A stretch of DNA of 64,000 nt. Source: Chrysaora quinquecirrha (Eukaryota > Cnidaria > Scyphozoa > Semaeostomeae > Pelagiidae). Positions 59,101-64,000 of the stretch are shown here, piece by piece. The stretch lies in the NCBI GenBank assembly GCA_014526335.1, contig JACTAT010000040.1:1806119-1870118 (forward strand), read 5' to 3'. The notes under the pieces are model-generated. The model was not told the origin of the DNA. It worked only from the letters and a program-made list of their open reading frames with translations, and did no database searches. The first letter of the stretch is position 1. Each line of letters starts with the position of its first letter. A program made the translations under genes and the position numbers.

Positions 59101-62100
59101 TGTAAATTAGTTGGTATTTTTTATTGACAGTCGTGTTCTTGAAAAAAATTATATTCTTAGTTTTTCATCCATAGTCCCTTAAAGCTATGAGTTCCTTACA
59201 AATGATTTTTTCTTTATAAAAAGATGTGTAAGTCAAGATGTTACAGTTAAATATATCAGAGGTTTTAAGCTGCTTTCAAGAACATGTTAAAATCTAAACG
59301 CTAATATCTCATTGTTCTGTTGTTGCAGAGTTATCCCATGCTTTGTATCAGCATGATGCTGCCTGTCGTGTTATTGCAAGACTGACAAAAGAAGCTACTG
59401 CAGCAAGAGAAGGTTTGAAGCCTAGATTATCTTTTTGCAACAATTGCTTCTTTACTTTTTCTATGTATAATGTTATAACGTTTTTTGTGACGCTCCATGT
59501 AACGTTTTTTGTAACTTTTTTGTATCGTATTTTGTAACTTTTTATGTAACCTTTAATGTTAAAGGGAACAATGGATATAAAAGTGACGCGCGTCAGAGGA
59601 CTGGGTAGCCTATAAATAGATCATCGTCTTTCGTGACAATGATCTATTTATAGACTGCACAATGTTTACAGAATGAACAATGCACTGACCTTGACAAATT
59701 TTAATTTGAATTCAAAAGAAATAAAATAGGCTTTATTTAAAATGCTTGGTCTTATCTCCGTTAATTCGCAACGTTTTTATGCTACAACACATGTTTAACC
59801 ACATTCCTAAGCCTGGTTTTCCAATGTCGCAGACCATCAGCGATCGTTGCCTTGATATATGCATTGTTTATGAGAACACGAGTGACGTCTGCGGAAGAAT
59901 CAAGATCGTGACTGGAGAATCTTTATGCTAACATCATCTTCAACTAGATTTGTTTTGGCGTCCAGCAATTCAATTCAATAGCCAAATTACAAACGACTTG
60001 TATATCGAGTCTAATCGTCAACCACCAACGATCATTTCTAAGTCGCATCAAAACGAGGTTCTTTTAATTCTTGGTCGCACCGATCATCAACCATCACAGA
60101 CAAGCAGCATATATGAACATTTCATCGGCGGTGATACCAGGCGCGACTGTCGCGACGGTTGATCATGTTCGCATTATACGCGAACCATGGTTTAGTATCC
60201 CTTTGTTTGTGTGAGGTAATAACAATTGCTATTAATTGTGTTTTTTTTTCACAGCTCTTGCTACTCTCAAACCACAAGCTGGTATTGCTACGTTTCAAGC
60301 TGCACCTGCAGCCCCAGCTCCGGCACTTAAGGTATTTGCTTGGCACCTGATTAAGTCTGCTTTATGTTCCATTTAATATACACACAATGTATGTTTTTCT
60401 CTTTGATTGATCTAATGTAATTTTCTGCTTTATTTCTTGAAAGGCTGAAGAAATGGAAGTTGTCCAGGTTAGAAAAAAAGTTTTTCTGCTGTGGTAAACT
60501 TGCTACATACGTTGCCAACTCGCCACTTGACCAAGTGGCCACGCATTTCAGGTCAAGTCACCACTTTGTTCTGGTGAACATGCCAAACCTTGGTGGTCAA
60601 CTCACCTCAGTTTGAAATTCAAGTTTCAAGGCCGTCGAAAGCAGGGACTGGACCAAATAATTTTAAAAACAATAGCATATTGTCATGAAATCATTACGTC
60701 ATGAAATACTTTTAAAGTTGTTCACCCCCCCCTCAATCTGAGAATCCTTCTGAAGGCCTTGAGTTTTTAGTAAATTTAACAAATTTGTCTTCTCGAAAAT
60801 CACGTAAAACCTTTCTAGATGGCTTATTAGAGATTTATTCAAACCCCCGTTTATCACCACGAAAGAGTCCATTCTCCAGTTTAATGTGAACGTCGTCTTT
60901 GGCCGGTGCGACTTGACCAAATGTGTTGCGAGTTGACTGTTGCGAGTTGGCAGTGTGGTGAGTTGACCTGTTACCAATTTTTCTGTGTACCAGTTTTCTT
61001 GTTTTCAAAATTTGAACTCTAAGTTTGAGTTCAAGCCATGCTTTCTTTGGAGTATGGAGCAGCTAAACATCACACATGTTTCCAACCAGCAGGAGCATAG
61101 TTTTAGGAACAAGTCTTTTGACAAGACTAGCCCATATAAAATTACTCATCATTGCTTCTTAACTGCAAGTAGTTGTGTTCCATCGTTCCGTCCCAAAGAT
61201 ACAACTGATTTCTATATAATTTCATGTATTACTGTACTTCAATACTTGTTGCTTTTCTAGGAGGTTGAAGAAGTGGGAATGTCGGAAGAAGTTCTCCAGA
61301 AGGTGACCTTCTTAGATGTTTTTCATTTAATGCATTCAGTATGATTTGTCATTAGTTTTCGTATTATCATCTTTGTGGTACTGTCTTATTTGTGCTTTAC
61401 GCTTTAATGCGTCTTATATACTTGTAGCTTCAAGATAAAGCCACCAATCTCACTTCTGAAAGGAGAAAGGTAATTTTGATATGTTGTCTGTGTATAAGCT
61501 CATATAAATGTATGTAGAGTAAGGGTACTCAAGGCTGTTAAGCCTAAATAGCCTTACATTGACTGTCACTGATTAACGAGTAGCTGATTATTACTACGTA
61601 ACTTATTGTCACACGCAGTCATTCATCATATACTTTTTCATCAAGCAGTGAATCTAGAAGGTTGTTCCAATGATTGATAACTCTTTGGGAATATAAAATT
61701 GTACTATTCGACTGGTTATACAGCTTGACGCTCTGACTTGTTGTTGAGTTTTGATTTGAATATCGATTTAATCAATAATATTATTAATATTGTATCTATC
61801 TGTATTTATGTTCTCTATGTGCTTTATGTATTTACTATGGCATAATATCATTTTTCCATGTTTCTTTTGTCCGTCACGAATTCTGTCTATCCTATTTCTT
61901 TGCTTGCTGCCATGGTCTTGTTTTATTTCTAGAGAGGAAAAAAGCTGCCAGATGAATTGTGTCCTGTCGAATCTATCAAAGCCTTCTCGCAGATTTCAAC
62001 CCACCCGGTATGACAAACTTGTATGCTGCTGACGTTTTCTTCAAATTCGCTTACATTAATTCACAGCTTCTTGGTTGTAGGGACAGTCGTGTTTAGCAAG

Positions 62101-63980
62101 CCCTTAGAATATACTTAAGGACCTGGCCAAACGACCAAGCATCTTTGTTAAGCATTTAAAATTCGGTTGTCAAGCACAATGTTTGAGCGTTAGGCTACCT
62201 TATCATAAAACACTCCTTGCAACAAGCAGAAAATGTTGAAGTTTTCAACAAAAACATTGTCCAGCAAAAACTGCTTGTCAAGTAATGTTTGGCAACATGG
62301 CTTATATTACGGTCAAACATTGTTTGTCATGCCAATCTCAGGCTACGTTTACGGTCCAGATCGGTCCAGATCAGTTCTAGTTTTTTTACGGATAGGCCTT
62401 CCGTTTACACGAGACACGGATCCGATCTACTTTTGGGTCTAGCAATTGACGCATGCGTGGTTACTGAATATTTCTATAGTGATTTATAATAATATTTTCG
62501 AAGAGAGCCAGTTTTGGATCAGATCCACCTGTTTACACGATGTAAAAGTAGATCGGATCTAAACTGGAACGCTTTTCAAAGCGATCCAAAAGCAGGTCGA
62601 TTCACGGACCAAAAGTGGATCGGATCTACGAATTGTGTGTAAACGCAAGGCCTATCCGTACCAAAAGTAGATCTGATCCACTTTAGATCCGATCAATTTT
62701 TCCTCGTGTAAACGGGGTCTCAACGGCATTGTTTGATTGTTTGGCCACGTTATTAAACATTGCTTACGACAAGCAGAAGTCATAATGAATTCTTCCCTGG
62801 TTGTCTCTTTGTCACTCTTTGTCAAGTTTAGCGATGTGGCCAAGCGGTTTAAACTTTATATGTGACAAGCAGCAGTTGAATGTTTGACAAACAATGTTTA
62901 ATTGATTGCTCGTTTTAGCTTATTTTATTCAGGGCCTTACAATGTATAGAATCAATTTGCATCTTATTTAAGACTATTGCCTAAATTCTTGAAGCCAAAA
63001 ATGAAAATATTTTTTATCTCTTAGGGTCTTCACAGTGCCAGTGTTCCTGGAATTCTCGCATTGGATTTGCAAGACTCTGACCCATCCAAAGCTATTACAG
63101 GTAGCTTCATTTTACTATTGCTGTAATGTTTTTGCTGAAATGTTTCAGCTTTTTTCAGCCTTTCATAGCAAGACGGCTTCATAGTTGGTCAAATCACATT
63201 GGGAACAGAACTTGCTACGCAGCTTGTCTTAGCTAATTTTGATTTGTGTTGCACATTTCTGTCGATACAAAGTTGATAAAAAAACTGTATGAAAATCAAC
63301 TTGTCATTACTTGACAAGGGAAAATAACGTTGGAAACTGGACTTAGTCACCTAGTATTGGCTAGTCTAATTCTTATCTATTGTGCCCTTTTTTTATTTTC
63401 AATAAACTTAAAAACGATTATTGAACGATCTATCTTTTTTCAGGTGGTGTTGACAAAATGCAGTTGTTTTCCACAAGGAAACAGAACAGGTTGCTACTTG
63501 CTATAATTTTTCCTTTCTTGCCCAAAATTGAACCACATTCAATTCAATTCAATTCAGTTTGAAAAGCATGACTCAGCATCAAGGTAACCCTTAGACTTAT
63601 TACCTGAAGCGTAGTTATCGCTGTTGAATTGATCTGCTGGACGCTCAAACTACGAACGGACGGTAGCTCATAGGGTTTCCAGTTTGAGCGATCTCATTTT
63701 AGTGTTAGCCTCGGTCTGATGAGCGATAACTGGGACTCAGGGACTCAAGTAATAAGTCTAGGTAACCTTTTCACTGAACATCTCAACTTTCTCTGAAATT
63801 AAATTGAATTTTTGTCACTTTGCGGTACATTTAATAACTTCTTGTCTTTGGTTAAAAAAAGAGGTCATGACAATTTTTAAGGTGTACAATAGGGTGAAAG
63901 TTTTACTGCTTTTTGTTTATGTTTATAGGTGTCTTAAAGACAGTGGAAGGACATTCCATAGTTGAGCCCAAATAAGGCCC
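56179..63980 (+). CDS. PRPF19: Pre-mRNA-processing factor 19 (U-box E3 ligase), 3' end beyond the window
   Basis: Exons: 56179-56197, 57211-57359, 58109-58185, 58577-58634, 59329-59412, 60255-60331, 60444-60467, 61261-61302, 61428-61469, 61933-62007, 63025-63100, 63444-63489, and probably one from 63929. The start [15 protein letters not shown] and [14 protein letters not shown] define the N-terminal U-box (about residues 1-70). [18 protein letters not shown] and [15 protein letters not shown] form the Prp19 tetramerisation coiled coil. [10 protein letters not shown] starts the WD40 propeller, most of which is off the window. Prp19/NTC ubiquitinates spliceosomal proteins (PRP3) and acts in splicing and DNA repair. 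Phases agree throughout except one missing base in exon 2 and one in exon 12. The exon at 63929 is uncertain. Confidence 0.93.
57430..57820. repeat. Dispersed repeat in PRPF19 intron 2, related to 60500-60980
   Basis: GTAACAGGTCAACTTGCCCT on the left and a series of GGGGCAAGTTGAC/GTGGGGGAGTTGACC words on the right suggest a foldback element. At 60500-60980 the words GCCAACTCGCCACTTGACC and GTTGGCAGTGTGGTGAGTTGACCTGTTACC repeat the theme in intron 7. Limits are approximate. Confidence 0.45.
59590..59660. repeat. Palindrome around TATAAATAGATCAT
   Basis: TATAAATAGATCATCGTCTTTCGTGACAATGATCTATTTATA is an inverted repeat with 14-bp arms in PRPF19 intron 5, preceded by GACGCGCGTC. Confidence 0.75.
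59810..60145. mobile_element. MITE-like repeat with AAGCCTGGTTTTCC end (PRPF19 intron 5)
   Basis: AAGCCTGGTTTTCCAATGTC on the left is partly matched by GGTGATACCAGGC on the right. The interior holds CAGCGATCGTTG, CACCAACGATCATT and similar words shared with 12859-13299 and 50520-50760. Confidence 0.45.
60500..60980. repeat. Foldback-type repeat in PRPF19 intron 7
   Basis: ACGTTGCCAACTCGCCACTTGACC near the left end pairs with GGTGAGTTGACCTGTTACC and GAGTTGGCAGTGTGG at the right end. The middle includes GGTCAAGTCACCACTTTG and a CCCCCCCCTCAAT tract. Non-coding. Confidence 0.5.
62110..62900. mobile_element. Nested inverted-repeat elements in PRPF19 intron 10
   Basis: The outer sequence has GTTGTCAAGCACAATGTTTGA/GTTTGACAAACAATGTTT and GGCCAAACGACCAAGCAT words at both sides. 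Inserted in it is a palindromic unit (about 62345-62735) whose arms carry GTTTACACGAGACACGGATCCGATCTACTTTTGG and CCAAAAGTAGATCTGATCC ... CCTCGTGTAAAC. An inner hairpin is built on GGATCAGATCC/GGATCGGATC. This reads as one MITE inserted into another. No coding sequence. Confidence 0.65.
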
Positions 63981-64000
63981 TTAATCTTACGTGAATAGTT

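Overview
This is a eukaryotic nuclear window. Coding exons are short, joined across GT-AG introns of a few hundred bases to about 1.8 kb, and set in AT-rich DNA full of small inverted-repeat elements. The gene set is animal: PHF12, DNAJA1, CCHCR1, PRPF19 and two astacins with TSP1 and MAM domains. The extracellular protease architecture, the intron density and the repeats suggest a cnidarian, probably an anthozoan. That assignment is inference; no mitochondrial or rRNA marker is present.

Layout. At 1-2013 lies the 5' end of a minus-strand Ty3/gypsy-type LTR retrotransposon whose pol runs off the left edge. At 2014-5109 there are only repeats: a hairpin, a 189-bp tandem array and a GTACTGTGGTGG foldback element. 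At 5175-6624 (+) is a three-exon rhodanese-domain protein. It converges on a 17-exon PHF12 gene at 6979-21496 (-), with 354 bp between the stop codons. Two tandem astacin metalloprotease genes follow on the minus strand (A, 22237 to about 32097; B, 34924-43410). They share 13 exons, 8 of them identical in length. Gene B and the plus-strand single-exon DNAJA1 (44697-45914) are divergent across 1.3 kb. CCHCR1 (47440-55211, +) and PRPF19 (56179 to beyond 64000, +) complete the window, with a 5'-truncated LINE between them.

The genes are unrelated functionally: Sin3/HDAC corepressor, HSP40 chaperone, centrosome/P-body coiled coil, spliceosome E3 ligase. The two astacins form one local family.

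Three points deserve attention. (1) Several otherwise intact conserved genes need one extra base, mostly in short A/T runs (PHF12, CCHCR1, PRPF19 twice, perhaps astacin A and the rhodanese gene). This looks like long-read deletion error rather than pseudogenisation. (2) The signal-peptide exon of astacin A has no in-frame ATG and lies between two inverted copies of one MITE. (3) A family of foldback elements is built from GTACTGTGGTGG-like subrepeats. Exon limits were read by eye from splice sites, phase continuity and family similarity; no alignment or RNA data were available.
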